Part shown: positions 6,203-6,223 of the stretch, in pieces | Layout of the letters: every line of letters starts with the position of its first letter | How positions within the stretch are numbered: position 1 is the stretch's first letter | From: CALBMX01 sp047629095 | GTDB lineage: Bacteria > Planctomycetota > UBA1135 > GCA-002686595 | Reading direction: 5' to 3' | Assembly: GCA_047629095.1 (NCBI GenBank) | Contig: JBLHWM010000223.1 | Coordinates: 1 to 6,223 of the forward strand | DNA length: 6,223 nt | Translations under genes and position numbers: made by a program | Notes under the pieces: generated by a model | Database searches by the model: none | What the model was told of the DNA's origin: nothing | Seen by the model: the letters and a program-made list of their open reading frames with translations, nothing else

Positions 6203-6223
6203 ATGAGCACCCCTATCCTTCTC
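6203..6223 (+). CDS. Possible start of a further gene (first 7 codons only)
   Basis: ATG at 6203 begins an open frame, MSTPILL, that runs off the window end. It is placed where a gene divergent from the YdjM-like gene would be expected, 227 bp from its start. No Shine-Dalgarno is visible, but the ALDC-like gene in this window also lacks a clear one. Seven codons cannot identify a product, and the call rests on position and codon content only. Confidence 0.35.

Overview
The window looks like Gram-negative bacterial chromosome. Three proteins start with lipoprotein or secretory signal peptides, the genes are loosely spaced with no tight operon, and the genes have catabolic or hydrolytic roles. 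Most of the window is moderate in GC (hand counts of 47% for 5041-5100, 57% for 1861-1920, 53% for 4681-4740). One gene is far richer (75% for 3661-3720, 82% for 4021-4080). A Planctomycetota-like or similar environmental lineage would suit the large secreted multi-esterase and the weak Shine-Dalgarno use. This is a guess, because no marker gene is present.

Layout: (1) 1-347, minus: N-terminal 115 residues of a YtcJ-type metal-dependent amidohydrolase with a lipoprotein signal, cut by the window edge. (2) 348-757: 410 bp between divergent genes, with a 12-bp perfect palindrome just upstream of the amidohydrolase. (3) 758-1510, plus: a lipoprotein related to acetolactate decarboxylase (BudA/ALDC fold), keeping the zinc-ligand spacing. 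(4) 1538-2179, minus: a ChrR-type bicupin that converges on gene 3 with a 27-bp gap. (5) 2384-4501, minus: a secreted protein of about 705 residues joining SGNH hydrolase, alpha/beta hydrolase and a second SGNH hydrolase, each with a complete catalytic set. (6) 4502-4937: 436 bp without a convincing gene. (7) 4938-5975, minus: a YdjM/YbcI (DUF457-type) inner-membrane metal-dependent hydrolase. (8) 5976-6202: intergenic, with an 18-bp tandem repeat. (9) 6203 to the end, plus: possibly the first seven codons of another gene.

The genes do not form an obvious shared pathway. The clearest biological theme is hydrolysis outside the cytoplasm: an envelope-anchored amidohydrolase, a secreted triple esterase likely to act on acylated carbohydrates or similar esters, and a membrane hydrolase. 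I found no CRISPR array, transposon, phage gene, tRNA or rRNA. The most unusual object is the triple-hydrolase fusion in a high-GC island.
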